A stretch of 60,537 nt of DNA, taken from Candidatus Endomicrobium neocapritermitis. GTDB lineage: Bacteria > Elusimicrobiota > Endomicrobiia > Endomicrobiales > Endomicrobiaceae. Location of the stretch: positions 1-60,537 of the forward strand of contig WRJZ01000042.1 of assembly GCA_009778325.1 (NCBI GenBank), given 5' to 3'. Shown one piece after another: positions 17,589 to 26,114 of this stretch; position 1 is the first letter of the stretch, and the number at the start of each line of letters is the position of its first letter. Position numbers and translations under genes: made by a program. The notes below the pieces were generated by a model that had not been told where the DNA came from, ran no database searches, and saw nothing but the letters and a program-made list of their open reading frames with translations.

Positions 17589-17704
17589 AGAGTGTAGAGT
17601 GGAGATGTTGTGTTTCGGCTTCGCCGAAACCTATTATATGTTTTTGCTTCGCAAAAACTCGTTATCTTCACTTTCCACTCTTCACTTTCCACTCTGTAGT
17701 TAAA
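17574..17704 (+). repeat. Intergenic long-hairpin element overlapping the end of rnc
   Basis: Arms AGAGTGAAGATTGAAGAGTG and CACTCTTCACTTTCCACTCT. Core TTTCGGCTTCGCCGAAA, CCTATTATATG linker, TTTTTGCTTCGCAAAAACTC. Ends TGTAGTTAAAAAGGGG, which provides the ribosome-binding site of the acyl-CoA dehydrogenase. The first ~15 bases are coding for RNase III. Confidence 0.9.
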
Positions 17705-17720
17705 AAGGGGAATTTATAAA

Positions 17721-18887
17721 ATGGCTATGGATTACTTTTTGTCGGAAGAAGAACAAATGATGATTGAAACGGCAAGAACTATTGCCCAGGAAAAGATGAA
17801 GCCGGTCAGAGAACATTATGATGAGAAAGAAGAGTTTCCGTGGGAAATAGTAAAAGAATTTGCGCAGGCTGACCTTTGCGGAGTTTACATTCCAGAAGAG
17901 TACGGCGGTTTCGGAAAAGGGATCATGGGATTGGTTTTGGTAGTTGAAGAGCTTTGCAAAGTTGACGGAGCAATAGCTTTGTCGCTTGCGGCAACGGCCC
18001 TCGGAACGCTCCCTATTCTTATAGCTGGAAATGAAGAGCAGAAGAAAAAATATTTGCCGGATATAGCTTCAGGCAAAAAACTTGCCGCTTTCGGTTTAAC
18101 CGAAGCCGAAGCGGGTTCGGACGCGACAGGAATGAGAACAACCGCGGTTAAAGACGGCGATTATTATATTTTAAACGGAACGAAATGCTTTATTACTAAC
18201 GGCGGCGACGCCGAAACTTACACAATTTTTGCGAAAACAAATCCTTCAAGAGGAGCAAGAGGAATTTCATGCTTCATTGTCGAAAAGGGAACGCCCGGTT
18301 TTGAATTCGGCAAAAAAGAAAAAAAGATGGGAATCAAAGCTTCTTCGACAAGAGAATTGATATTCAATAACTGCAAAATTCATAAAGACCAGCTTCTGGG
18401 AAAAGAAGGGCACGGCTTGATGATAGCTCAGGCTACGCTTGATAATTCAAGACCGGGAGTTGCCGCGCAGGCTTTGGGTATTGCGGCGGGAGCATTGGAA
18501 GAAGCCGTAAATTACGCAAGAAAAAGGGTTCAGTTTGGCCAGGCAATAGCTTCATTCCAGGGAATACAGCACATGCTTGCTGACATGGCGACTGAAGTTG
18601 AAGCCGCAAGATGCCTTCTTTACACGGTAGCAAGAAGCATAGATAAAGGTACCGGCGGAAGAACCAGCAAAGAATCAGCCATGGCAAAATTATTTTGCTC
18701 TGAAGTAGCGATGAAAGTTACGACGAATGCCGTTCAGATTTTCGGCGGATACGGATACTGCAGAGAATATCCCGTTGAAAAAATGATGAGAGACGCGAAA
18801 ATCACGACATTGTATGAAGGCACAAGCCAGATTCAGAAAAATGAAATCGCATTGAACTTGATAAAAGAATCAGCGAAAGCGAAATGA
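17721..18887 (+). CDS. Acyl-CoA dehydrogenase (Bcd/CarC-like)
   Basis: The protein has 388 residues. Family motifs: FGLTEAEAGSDATGMRTTA (flavin and substrate contact), GTKCFITNGGDAETY, YARKRVQFGQAI, QIFGGYGYCREYPVEKMMRD and YEGTSQIQ with the catalytic base Glu366. It is the short-chain type that also runs in the enoyl-CoA reducing direction in anaerobes. Directly downstream are etfB and a ferredoxin-fused etfA, the same order as carC-carD-carE of caffeyl-CoA reductase and close to bcd-etfBA of butyrate producers. No crotonase or thiolase is nearby, so the acyl substrate is open. Confidence 0.9.
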   Translation: MAMDYFLSEEEQMMIETARTIAQEKMKPVREHYDEKEEFPWEIVKEFAQADLCGVYIPEEYGGFGKGIMGLVLVVEELCKVDGAIALSLAATALGTLPILIAGNEEQKKKYLPDIASGKKLAAFGLTEAEAGSDATGMRTTAVKDGDYYILNGTKCFITNGGDAETYTIFAKTNPSRGARGISCFIVEKGTPGFEFGKKEKKMGIKASSTRELIFNNCKIHKDQLLGKEGHGLMIAQATLDNSRPGVAAQALGIAAGALEEAVNYARKRVQFGQAIASFQGIQHMLADMATEVEAARCLLYTVARSIDKGTGGRTSKESAMAKLFCSEVAMKVTTNAVQIFGGYGYCREYPVEKMMRDAKITTLYEGTSQIQKNEIALNLIKESAKAK

Positions 18888-18985
18888 CATCCGCAGGATG
18901 TCATCCCCGAGTGTCTTTATCGGGGATCCACGTTAACTGACTAAATAAAAAATGGATACCAGATTACGGATTTTGGGTATGACAA
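18888..18985. repeat. Small inverted-repeat element with TGTCATCCC/GGGTATGACA ends
   Basis: TGTCATCCCCGAG near 18899 and GGGTATGACA ending about 18984 form partial terminal inverted repeats around an internal CCCCGAG...CGGGGAT hairpin (18905-18927) and a GGATCCA...TGGATACC pair. It belongs to a different repeat class from the AACGGCA elements. It fills the acd-etfB gap. Confidence 0.6.
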
Positions 18986-19003
18986 ACACATAAGAGGATG
19001 CAA

Positions 19004-19789
19004 ATGAACATAATAGTATGTATCAAACAAGTTCCTAACACGACAAACGTTCAAATTGACCATGAAACCGGAAGATTAAAAAGGGAAGGCGTTGAATCGA
19101 TAATCAATCCTTTTGACGAATATGCTATAGAAGAAGGCGTAAGACTTAAAGAAAGGACGGGCGGCAAGTGTATCGTTGTAACGATGGGTCCTCCGCAGGC
19201 GGAATCGGCTTTGAGAGAAGCCATTTCAAGAGGAGTTGACGAAGCCGTACTCGTAAGCGACAGAGCTTTCGGCGGAGCGGATACTTTGGCAACATCGTAT
19301 GCTCTTTCTTCGGCGATAAAACAGCTCGGCGATTACAGCGTGATTTTGTGCGGTAAGCAGGCAACCGACGGAGATACTGCTCAGGTAGGTCCCGGAATTG
19401 CGGAAATGCTTAATATTCCTCATATAGCTTACGTTAAAAAAATAGAAGATATTAACGACAAGTCCATGAAAGTTGAAAGAATGATGGAAGACGGATACGA
19501 TTTGATTGAATCTCCGGCGCCGTGTCTTTTAACCGTAGTTAAAGAAATAAACAATCCCAGAGTTCCTTCGCTGAAAGGAAAGATGGCCGCCAAGAAAGCG
19601 GTTATTAAAACTTTTAATGCGCCGTCAATAAACGCAGATGAAAAAAGAATCGGTCTTAACGGTTCTCCCACGCAGGTTATGAAAATTTTTACGCCGCCGC
19701 AGAGAACGGGCGGTGAGAAATTTTCCGGAGACGCTCAGCAGCAGGCAGCAGCTTTGGTTAAAAAAATGTCGGATATTGGAATAATATAA
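19004..19789 (+). CDS. etfB: Electron transfer flavoprotein beta subunit
   Basis: The protein has 261 residues from ATG 19004, chosen over ATG 18998 because GAGG at 18994-18997 touches the earlier one and is six bases from the later. IVCIKQVPNT at the N-terminus, NPFDEYAIEEGVRLKE and CGKQATDGDTAQVGPGIAE (AMP/FAD binding loop) are visible. The DGDTAQVGP form is, as I recall it, part of the sequence pattern described for bifurcating Etf proteins. It works as a dimer with EtfA to pass electrons to or from the adjacent acyl-CoA dehydrogenase. Confidence 0.95.
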   Translation: MNIIVCIKQVPNTTNVQIDHETGRLKREGVESIINPFDEYAIEEGVRLKERTGGKCIVVTMGPPQAESALREAISRGVDEAVLVSDRAFGGADTLATSYALSSAIKQLGDYSVILCGKQATDGDTAQVGPGIAEMLNIPHIAYVKKIEDINDKSMKVERMMEDGYDLIESPAPCLLTVVKEINNPRVPSLKGKMAAKKAVIKTFNAPSINADEKRIGLNGSPTQVMKIFTPPQRTGGEKFSGDAQQQAAALVKKMSDIGII

Positions 19790-19829
19790 ATTGGAAGCTT
19801 CTCTAAACTTCTGAATTCGTGAGGATAAA

Positions 19830-21062
19830 ATGGCAAACCAAATATTAGTATCGGCGGAAAAATGCGTAGGCTGTAAAATTTGCGTCGGAGCATGCAATTT
19901 CGGCGCGATTACGATGCAGGAAAGGCCGGAACATCCTAAAAAACAGCCTATTGCCGTTATAGATTTAAATAAATGCGTATTTTGCGGAGCTTGTGTCGAT
20001 GCCTGCAAATTTAAAGCTATTGAAATGAAAAAAGACGCTCCCAGAGAAGGAGTTGATAAAAGCAAGTACAGAGGCGTTTGGGTTTATGCCGAGCAGAGAC
20101 ACGGCGAAATTTCAAGCGTAGTGTACGAGCTTTTAAACGAAGGCGCAAGGCTTGCCAAGCAGCTGGAAGTTCCTTTGAGCGCGGTATTGATTGGTTCCGA
20201 TATTAAAGCAAAAGCGCAGGATTTAATTGAAAGAGGAGCCGACAAAGTTTATATATTTGACGATCCTGTTTTTATCGAATTTCAGGATGACCCGTACGCA
20301 AGCATACTTACCAGACTTATAGAGCAGGAAAAGCCGGAAATAATACTTATGGGCGCGACAAATATAGGACGTTCTTTCGCGTCAAGGGTTGCCGCAAGAA
20401 TACAAACGGGACTTACCGCGGACTGCACGTCTTTAGACGTTGATTTGCAAAACAGAAACCTTCTCCAGACCCGTCCCGCTTTCGGCGGAAATATCATGGC
20501 GACAATTCTTACGCCTAATCACCGTCCGCAAATGGCGACTGTAAGACACAAAGTATTTAAAGAAGCAAAAGTTGAAAAAGGAAGAAAAGGCGAAGTAATT
20601 GAAAATAAAGTCGATGTTTCAACTTTGGTAAACAGGACGAAATTTTTGGGATTCATAAAAGATTCAAGCGCGCACGTAAATCTTGCCGACGCTGACATAA
20701 TAGTTTCAGGCGGCCGAGGTCTTGGCAAAGCCGAAGGCTTTAAACTTATAGAAGAGTTTGCCGAACTTCTCGGCGGGGCTGTAGGTTCGTCAAGAGCTGC
20801 CGTTGATTCAGATTGGATACCTTATTCTCATCAGGTGGGACAAACCGGAAGAACGGTTGCGCCTAAAGTTTATATAGCTTGCGGGATTTCGGGACAGATT
20901 CAGCATATGGTCGGCATGGGTTCATCCGATACGATTATTGCGATAAATAAAGACGCGACATGCCCAATGATGCAGACTGCGACTTATGCTTTGGAAGGCG
21001 ATTTGTATGAAATTATCCCAAGAATTATAAGTGAAATAAAGAAATCACGCTGCGCCGTTTAA
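19830..21062 (+). CDS. etfA: Electron transfer flavoprotein alpha subunit with N-terminal 2[4Fe-4S] ferredoxin domain
   Basis: The protein has 410 residues. The N-terminus carries two [4Fe-4S] motifs, Cys12-15-18-22 (CVGCKICVGAC) and Cys49-52-55-59 (CVFCGACVDAC), then the EtfA domain (residues about 70-410) with SGGRGLGKAEGF, GAVGSSRAAVDSDW and SGQIQHMVGM that bind FAD. Family knowledge: such ferredoxin-fused EtfA subunits are found in CarE and other complexes that couple acyl-CoA reduction to ferredoxin. The TAA stop is the first part of the TAACGGCAATT left end of a hairpin element. The operon is acd-etfB-etfA. Confidence 0.95.
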   Translation: MANQILVSAEKCVGCKICVGACNFGAITMQERPEHPKKQPIAVIDLNKCVFCGACVDACKFKAIEMKKDAPREGVDKSKYRGVWVYAEQRHGEISSVVYELLNEGARLAKQLEVPLSAVLIGSDIKAKAQDLIERGADKVYIFDDPVFIEFQDDPYASILTRLIEQEKPEIILMGATNIGRSFASRVAARIQTGLTADCTSLDVDLQNRNLLQTRPAFGGNIMATILTPNHRPQMATVRHKVFKEAKVEKGRKGEVIENKVDVSTLVNRTKFLGFIKDSSAHVNLADADIIVSGGRGLGKAEGFKLIEEFAELLGGAVGSSRAAVDSDWIPYSHQVGQTGRTVAPKVYIACGISGQIQHMVGMGSSDTIIAINKDATCPMMQTATYALEGDLYEIIPRIISEIKKSRCAV

Positions 21063-21285
21063 CGGCAATTACGAATTACAAATTACGAATTACGAATCAA
21101 CAGCAACCCCTCACCCTCTTGCTTCGCAAGTCCCAAGTAGTCAAGCTACTTCCGGGGCGCTCACATCTCGCGCCCGCTCGTGACTCGTGCTCCTTACTCG
21201 TCGCACACTCGCCCCGCAAGGGGCGAGGGAAAATACTTTTTTGTCGTTGATTCGTAATTCGTAATTTGTAATTCGTAATTGATTT
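21061..21285. repeat. Large hairpin element with perfect 35-bp terminal arms
   Basis: The arm at 21067-21101, made of AATTACGAATTAC-like units, is the exact reverse complement of 21246-21280. The interior (about 21102-21245) is itself palindrome-rich: TTGCTTCGCAAG, AAGTAGTCAAGCTACTT, CTCGCCCCGCAAGGGGCGAG and a CACCCTC/GGCGAGGG pairing. The same left arm and inner start (ACCTCGTCC, TCTTGCTTCGCAAG) reappear at 60466-60537. No open frame of note inside. Confidence 0.9.
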
Positions 21286-21302
21286 TAGGGGGGGGGAATA
21301 AA

Positions 21303-21653
21303 ATGCACGAACACGGGATAGCCAGAGATTTATGGAAAGTTGTTTTAAGCGAAGCTCAAAAAAATAATTTGAAAAAAATAACAAAAGTTACGGTTGTTTT
21401 GGGAGCAGCTTCTGGAATTGAACAGGATATGTTGAACCATTCTTTTGTCGATCATATATTTCCTGAAAGCGAAATTGCAAAAGATGCGGTCATAGAATAT
21501 GAAGTTATGCCTCTTACGGCGCAATGCAATGTATGTAAAGCGGAGATAAAACCTTCCCAGATGGAAAATATTAAATGTCCTTATTGCGGTTCATGCGACA
21601 TAAAAATTATCTCCGGGTGTGAAGTTTATGTTAAAAATATTGAAGGACAATAA
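21303..21653 (+). CDS. hypA: [NiFe]-hydrogenase nickel incorporation protein HypA
   Basis: The protein has 116 residues from ATG 21303, which gives the family's Met1-His2-Glu3 nickel-binding N-terminus (MHEHGIARDLW). The zinc ribbon is Cys75/Cys78 (CNVC) with Cys92/Cys95 (CPYC). It delivers nickel to the hydrogenase large subunit, normally with the GTPase HypB, which is not present in this window. The G-rich AGGGGGGGGGAATAAA upstream is an unusual but strong ribosome-binding site. An earlier start at 21279 would bury the His2 ligand and is unlikely. Confidence 0.95.
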   Translation: MHEHGIARDLWKVVLSEAQKNNLKKITKVTVVLGAASGIEQDMLNHSFVDHIFPESEIAKDAVIEYEVMPLTAQCNVCKAEIKPSQMENIKCPYCGSCDIKIISGCEVYVKNIEGQ

Positions 21654-21745
21654 CGAACGACAGATAAAAGAGAATAGATAATAGATAAGACAAGGATTGT
21701 CTTTGCAGTATCTTTTCTCTATTCTCTGTTCTCTATACTCTTAGC
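21654..21745 (+). repeat. Intergenic hairpin element, AGATAAAAGAGAATAG arms
   Basis: AACGACAGATAAAAGAG and GATAATAGATAAG pair with TATCTTTTCTCTATTCTCTG. The centre is short (ACAAGGATTGTC palindrome). It starts next to the hypA TAA. Confidence 0.8.
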
Positions 21746-21769
21746 AATTTATAGTTTTGGAGCAGAAAA

Positions 21770-24004
21770 TTGAAAGCAGTATTGATTGAAGTTTCCGGCA
21801 CGGTGCAGGGGCTTGGATTCAGGCCTTTTGTTTATAATCTTGCTGCGGAAAACGGAATATACGGATTTGTCAGAAATACCGGAAACGGCGTACAGATTAT
21901 AGTTGAGGGAAAAAAGTCAGCGGTTTGTAGTTTTATAAAAAAACTGAAAAAATCCGAGTTTGCCGCGAAGTACAGTATAAAAAAAATATCCTGCCGCAAT
22001 TATAAAAACTTCAAAATTTTAAGAAGCAAAAAAACTGAAATTTTTTCTGAGTTTCCTCACGATTTGGCTTTGTGCGGAGAGTGTAAAAAAGAACTTTTCT
22101 CGGAAAACAACAGAAGATATTTTCATCCTTTCATAAACTGCGTTAAATGCGGCCCTCGCTTTTCTATAATAAAAAAACTTCCGTACGACAGAAAAAATAC
22201 TTCGATGTCTGAGTTTGAAATATGCGCCGATTGCCGCAAAGAGTATGGCAATCCGTCAGACAGAAGGTTTCACGCGCAGCCTAACTCATGCCATAAATGC
22301 GGCCCGCGGCTGTCTTTGTTTTCTTCTGAAGAAAAACTTATTTCAGAAAAAAACAAAGCTTTGTCCGATGCGGTTAAGCTTTTAAAAAAAGGAAAAATCA
22401 TAGCCGTTAAAAGCATAGGCGGATACCATCTTTGCTGCGACGCGCTGAATTTAGAAGCAATAAGAAAACTCCGCAAAAGAAAGAGCCGTCCGTCAAAACC
22501 TTTTGCCGTAATGACTGATTTCTGCATGGCGGAAAATTTGTGCCGTATAAGCAAATATGAGAGGGATGAACTACTTTCCGACCGCGCGCCGATAGTTCTT
22601 TTAAAAAAAAGAAAATCAAAAAAATATGAAAATATTTTTAATTCTTTAGCTCCCGACAATTCCGCATTGGGCGTTATGATGCCGTATGCTCCTTTGCATC
22701 ATCTTATTATTAAAGAGATGCCGGCGCTTGTAATGACTTCCGGAAATCAAAGCGATGAACCGATATGCGTAAATGAAAAAGAAGCTTTTAAAAATCTTTC
22801 CAAAATAGCGGATTACTTTTTAACTCATAACAGGGAAATTGAAAACAGACTGGATGATTCGATTGTTAGATTCTTGCCCGGCAGCGGCGAAAAAATAATA
22901 ATCAGAAGAAGCCGCGGATATGTGCCTGCGCCGGTAAAGACAAATATTGAAAAAGACATCTTCGCGGCAGGCGGCGATTTAAAAAATAATTTTTGTTTTG
23001 TCAGAAAAGGCAATGCTTATCTTTCGCAGTTTACGGGGGATTTGCAAGAACACGCGAATTTAAAATTTTACGAAGAAAGCATAAATAAAATGAAATCTTT
23101 TCTGGATATTAATCCTCAATATGCCGTTTGCGACGCCCATCCCGGTTATCATTCTTGCGAATATGCGGCAAGCCGTTTCAAAAAAATAAGCTTTGCTTAC
23201 CATCATTACGCGCATATGGCGTCCGTTATGGCAGAACATAATCTCAGCGGAAATATTATCGGCTTTGTTTTTGACGGAAACGGATACGGAGAAGACGGAA
23301 ACATATGGGGCGGCGAAGTCGTGCTTTACTCAAAGCGGAAATTCGGCAGAATAATGCATTTTGACTATTTCAGCCTTCCAGGAGGAGATTTATGCCAAAA
23401 AGAAGTTTGGCGCACGGCGGTGTCGATTTTACATAAATACAATCTTTTAAACGCAATGCCGAAACATTTGAAAAAATATAAGCATAAAACAATTGTAAAA
23501 ATGATTGAAAACGGCGTTAACTCTCCTTTAACTTCAAGCGCCGGCCGGATGTTTGACGCGGTCGCGGCTATGACCGGGATAAAAGAAATTTCTTCTTTTG
23601 AAGCGGAAGCAGCCGTTGCGCTTGAGTCTGCCGCTGAAGAATATAAAACTTCAGGGCGCTATAAATATAATATTAAAAATAATATAATCGATATGAAGCC
23701 TGCGTTTGTCGGAATCTTATATGATATCTCATGTTCTTTGCCTGCGCCGCTTATAAGCGCGAAGTTTCATAATACGATAGCTGGTCTGATAGTAAAAATT
23801 GTTACGGTAAATACTTCCGCGTTTAAAACGGAAAAAGTTATACTTGGCGGAGGCGTGTTTCAAAATATGCGGCTGCTGAATACTGTTGCTAAAAGGCTAT
23901 TGTCATCAGGGTTTAAGATTTACTACAATAACCAAGTTCCTATAAATGACGGCGGCATATGTCTGGGGCAGTCTTATATCCGGCAATTTACGGATTTAAA
24001 ATAG
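21770..24004 (+). CDS. hypF: Carbamoyltransferase HypF
   Basis: The protein has 744 residues, the normal length. Domains in order: acylphosphatase (1-90, VQGLGFRPFVY), two zinc fingers (about 105-185, CGECKKE, CVKCGPRFS, CADCRKEYG, CHKCGPRLS), YrdC-like (about 200-380, KSIGGYHLCCDA) and Kae1-like (about 400-744, HHYAHMASVMAEH, FDGNGYGEDGNIWGGE, LGGGVFQN). It uses carbamoyl phosphate and ATP to carbamoylate the C-terminal Cys of HypE for cyanide ligand synthesis. It appears to begin at a TTG (21770) with GGAGC seven bases before. It is the second gene of the hyp cluster. Confidence 0.96.
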   Translation: MKAVLIEVSGTVQGLGFRPFVYNLAAENGIYGFVRNTGNGVQIIVEGKKSAVCSFIKKLKKSEFAAKYSIKKISCRNYKNFKILRSKKTEIFSEFPHDLALCGECKKELFSENNRRYFHPFINCVKCGPRFSIIKKLPYDRKNTSMSEFEICADCRKEYGNPSDRRFHAQPNSCHKCGPRLSLFSSEEKLISEKNKALSDAVKLLKKGKIIAVKSIGGYHLCCDALNLEAIRKLRKRKSRPSKPFAVMTDFCMAENLCRISKYERDELLSDRAPIVLLKKRKSKKYENIFNSLAPDNSALGVMMPYAPLHHLIIKEMPALVMTSGNQSDEPICVNEKEAFKNLSKIADYFLTHNREIENRLDDSIVRFLPGSGEKIIIRRSRGYVPAPVKTNIEKDIFAAGGDLKNNFCFVRKGNAYLSQFTGDLQEHANLKFYEESINKMKSFLDINPQYAVCDAHPGYHSCEYAASRFKKISFAYHHYAHMASVMAEHNLSGNIIGFVFDGNGYGEDGNIWGGEVVLYSKRKFGRIMHFDYFSLPGGDLCQKEVWRTAVSILHKYNLLNAMPKHLKKYKHKTIVKMIENGVNSPLTSSAGRMFDAVAAMTGIKEISSFEAEAAVALESAAEEYKTSGRYKYNIKNNIIDMKPAFVGILYDISCSLPAPLISAKFHNTIAGLIVKIVTVNTSAFKTEKVILGGGVFQNMRLLNTVAKRLLSSGFKIYYNNQVPINDGGICLGQSYIRQFTDLK

Positions 24005-24036
24005 TTGCTGAAAAATAAATAACTTTTTGCTATAAT
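24005..24036 (+). promoter_or_regulatory. Extended -10 promoter before the HEAT lipoprotein gene
   Basis: TTGC followed by a perfect TATAAT at 24031-24036, giving a TGC-TATAAT extended -10. The -35 candidate TTGCTG at 24005-24010 is at 20 bases, so the extended -10 probably compensates. Forty bases of A/T-rich leader with GAGGG lead to ATG 24076. Confidence 0.6.
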
Positions 24037-24075
24037 ATTAGAATTAATAATATAACATAAAAGAGGGATATACGT

Positions 24076-25254
24076 ATGAAGGTTAAATTTAATCTTTTGT
24101 CTTTTGCTCTTTGCGGGGCATTGCTTTTGTTTGGCTGCGTTGAAAAAGATACTCATGAAAAAGCAAATGCGCTTTTTAGAGAAGGAAGGTATGACGATGC
24201 CGTAAAAGTGTATAGCGAAATATTGAAAAAAAATCCTAATGACTTGGTTTCTTTAAAAGCTTTGGCTGATATAAAACTTATAAGAAGAGATTTTACAGGA
24301 GCAATGGAAGGATTTAAAAGAGTTATTGAAGCTGATCCGTCAAAAGGCGTCGCAGAACTTGTTTCTATGCTTTCTTTTGAAAAGAATGTCAGAGACAGGG
24401 TTGCCGATACTATCAGAGGGCTAAGTAACGGAAGAACAGAAGTCATTAATGAAATGATGGCCCGTATGGAAGCCGGAAATAATTATTTGAGAATTGATTA
24501 TTTGAATGTTTTGGAAAGAATAGGCCCGGGAGCTTCATTTGCGGCCGACAGGGTGGTCAAGTATCTTGATGATGAACATTTCGGCATAAGAAAAGCAGCT
24601 TTGGAGGCGCTCGGCGCTTTTGACGCGAATAAACTTAAAGAAGTCGGAGCAATTGAAAAAATAGTTAAACGTCTTAAAGACGTAAATGTTCTTGTGGAAG
24701 AAGCGGCGGTGAGAAGTCTCGGGTCGTTAAAATCAGGAGCGAATGAAACTGTTCCCTACCTGATAGAAATGCTTACAAGAACAAATGAAATTAGAGACGC
24801 CGCGAAGCAGGCTATAGCAAATATAGGGCCTGCGGCAAAGAGTACGGTTCCTGCTTTAGTAGCTCTTACTGACGCGAAGAATTCTGAAATTGTGCGAATT
24901 GCGGCAATAGACTCGTTAGCGGCAATGGGCAGCAACGCAAATAATGCCGTTGCCGATTTAATTCCTTTGCTTCAGGACAGCAATAATATAATAAGGACCG
25001 CGGCTGCCAGCGCTTTGACAAAAATAGGAAAAGCTTCAAACGAATCGGTTCCTGATTTAATAAAGCTTCTTAAACATAAAGATATAAACGTAAGATTAAG
25101 AGCCGCCACGGAACTTTCGGAAATGGGAAGAGCCGCAAGCTCGGCTTTGGCGCCTCTTAACGCTATTATCAAAGATACAAGCAAAGACACAACTAATGAA
25201 TTACGCACGGAAGCCAAAAGAGCTTACGATAAAATTTCCGCGGCAAAAAGATAA
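24076..25254 (+). CDS. Lipoprotein with TPR and HEAT repeats
   Basis: The protein has 392 residues. A lipoprotein signal ends at LLLFG-Cys21. Residues about 26-90 form two TPR-like helix pairs (KANALFREGRYDDAVKVYSE, PNDLVSLKALADIKL). From about residue 100 to the end run HEAT/PBS-lyase-type repeats, each with an 'A--ALG-IG--A---VP-L' pattern (for example EEAAVRSLGSLKSGANETVP, QAIANIGPAAKSTVPALVAL, ALTKIGKASNESVPDLIKLL). It is likely a periplasm-facing scaffold. It lies between hypF and hypC, with its own promoter and hypC starting 1 base after it, an unusual guest in a hyp cluster. The partner is unknown. Confidence 0.85.
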   Translation: MKVKFNLLSFALCGALLLFGCVEKDTHEKANALFREGRYDDAVKVYSEILKKNPNDLVSLKALADIKLIRRDFTGAMEGFKRVIEADPSKGVAELVSMLSFEKNVRDRVADTIRGLSNGRTEVINEMMARMEAGNNYLRIDYLNVLERIGPGASFAADRVVKYLDDEHFGIRKAALEALGAFDANKLKEVGAIEKIVKRLKDVNVLVEEAAVRSLGSLKSGANETVPYLIEMLTRTNEIRDAAKQAIANIGPAAKSTVPALVALTDAKNSEIVRIAAIDSLAAMGSNANNAVADLIPLLQDSNNIIRTAAASALTKIGKASNESVPDLIKLLKHKDINVRLRAATELSEMGRAASSALAPLNAIIKDTSKDTTNELRTEAKRAYDKISAAKR

Positions 25255-25255
25255 T

Positions 25256-25474
25256 ATGTGTTTAGCTACAGCCGGAAAGATATCAAAAATAATAGACGGC
25301 AATACTGCGCAAGCCGATTTTGGCGGCATAAAATCAGAAATAAAAATAATGTTGTTAGATAATGTAAAAACCGGCGATTACGTTTTAGTACACGCCGGTT
25401 TTGCGATTAATAAGCTTTCAAAAAAGGATGCCGAAGAAATTATCTCGGCGTCAAAAGAATCGGGGTTAATATAA
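25256..25474 (+). CDS. hypC: Hydrogenase maturation chaperone HypC
   Basis: The protein has 72 residues from ATG 25256. Met1-Cys2-Leu3-Ala4 (MCLATAGKI) supplies the essential N-terminal cysteine that holds the Fe(CN)2CO unit together with HypD. The later VKTGDYVLVHAGFAINKL segment is the family signature. The start lies one base after the HEAT lipoprotein stop. An upstream in-frame start would hide Cys2. It works with HypD encoded at 26078. Confidence 0.95.
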   Translation: MCLATAGKISKIIDGNTAQADFGGIKSEIKIMLLDNVKTGDYVLVHAGFAINKLSKKDAEEIISASKESGLI

Positions 25475-25475
25475 A

Positions 25476-26063
25476 GTGAAAAAAGTCTGCGTGTTTTGCG
25501 GATCCGGTTTGGGCAATGATAAGAAATTCAGAGAAACGGCGTCTGATCTCGGCAAATTAATCGCAAAAGAAAATATGGAGCTGGTTTACGGCGGCGGAAG
25601 CATCGGGCTTATGGGCGTTCTGGCGGACGCCGTTCTTGAAAACGGCGGCAAAGTTACCGGAGTAATACCGGAATATCTCAGAAATCTTGAAGTATGCCAC
25701 AACGGGTTAAGCGAACTTCTGGTTACCGAAAGTATGCACAAACGCAAAAATAAAATGTATGAACTCGCGGACTACTTTTTGGTTCTTCCAGGAGGAATAG
25801 GAACGATTGACGAACTTGCCGAAGTGTTAACGTGGTCCCAGCTGTGCATACACAGAAAGGCCTGCGCCATCATAAATATAAACGGTTATTATGACGATTT
25901 TATAAAATTTTTAAAGAAAAGCGTGGAAGAGAATTTTTTGAAACAGGAACATCTTGATATGCTCATCATTACGGATTCTCTTAAAGAAGCGTTTGAGAAA
26001 TGCCGCTCGTTCGTGCATCCTGAAGGGATACGCAAATGGGTGGAAGAAATCAAAAAAAATTAA
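25476..26063 (+). CDS. LOG family nucleotide phosphoribohydrolase-like protein
   Basis: The protein has 195 residues. CVFCGSGLGNDKKF at the N-terminus and the LOG motif PGGIGTIDELAEV (residues 105-117, catalytic Glu113) with MHKRKNKMYELAD are all present. Family members cleave AMP or cytokinin ribotides to base plus ribose phosphate; older annotations call them lysine decarboxylase-like, which is not supported. It begins at GTG 25476, one base after hypC, and so is translated with the hyp genes. A role in hydrogenase maturation is not implied by any known homologue. Confidence 0.88.
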   Translation: MKKVCVFCGSGLGNDKKFRETASDLGKLIAKENMELVYGGGSIGLMGVLADAVLENGGKVTGVIPEYLRNLEVCHNGLSELLVTESMHKRKNKMYELADYFLVLPGGIGTIDELAEVLTWSQLCIHRKACAIININGYYDDFIKFLKKSVEENFLKQEHLDMLIITDSLKEAFEKCRSFVHPEGIRKWVEEIKKN

Positions 26064-26067
26064 GAAG

Positions 26068-26114
26068 ATAATTACGAATGACGAAAAGACAATTACGAGT
26101 TACGAATTACGAAT
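26068..26114. repeat. Degenerate or half hairpin-element arm at the hypD start
   Basis: ATTACGAATGACG, then ATTACGAGTTACG and AATTACGAATGG are AATTACGAA-family arm units without a matching right arm. They lie across the putative start region of hypD. Confidence 0.65.

Noticed and set aside
21100-21245. tRNA or other structured RNA gene inside the large element
   Set aside because: The palindromes do not form a cloverleaf and no tRNA consensus (T-loop TTCRANY, acceptor pairing) was seen. No tRNA or rRNA was recognised in the window.
25476-26063. Lysine decarboxylase
   Set aside because: The PGGxGTxxE motif marks the LOG phosphoribohydrolase family; no PLP site is present.
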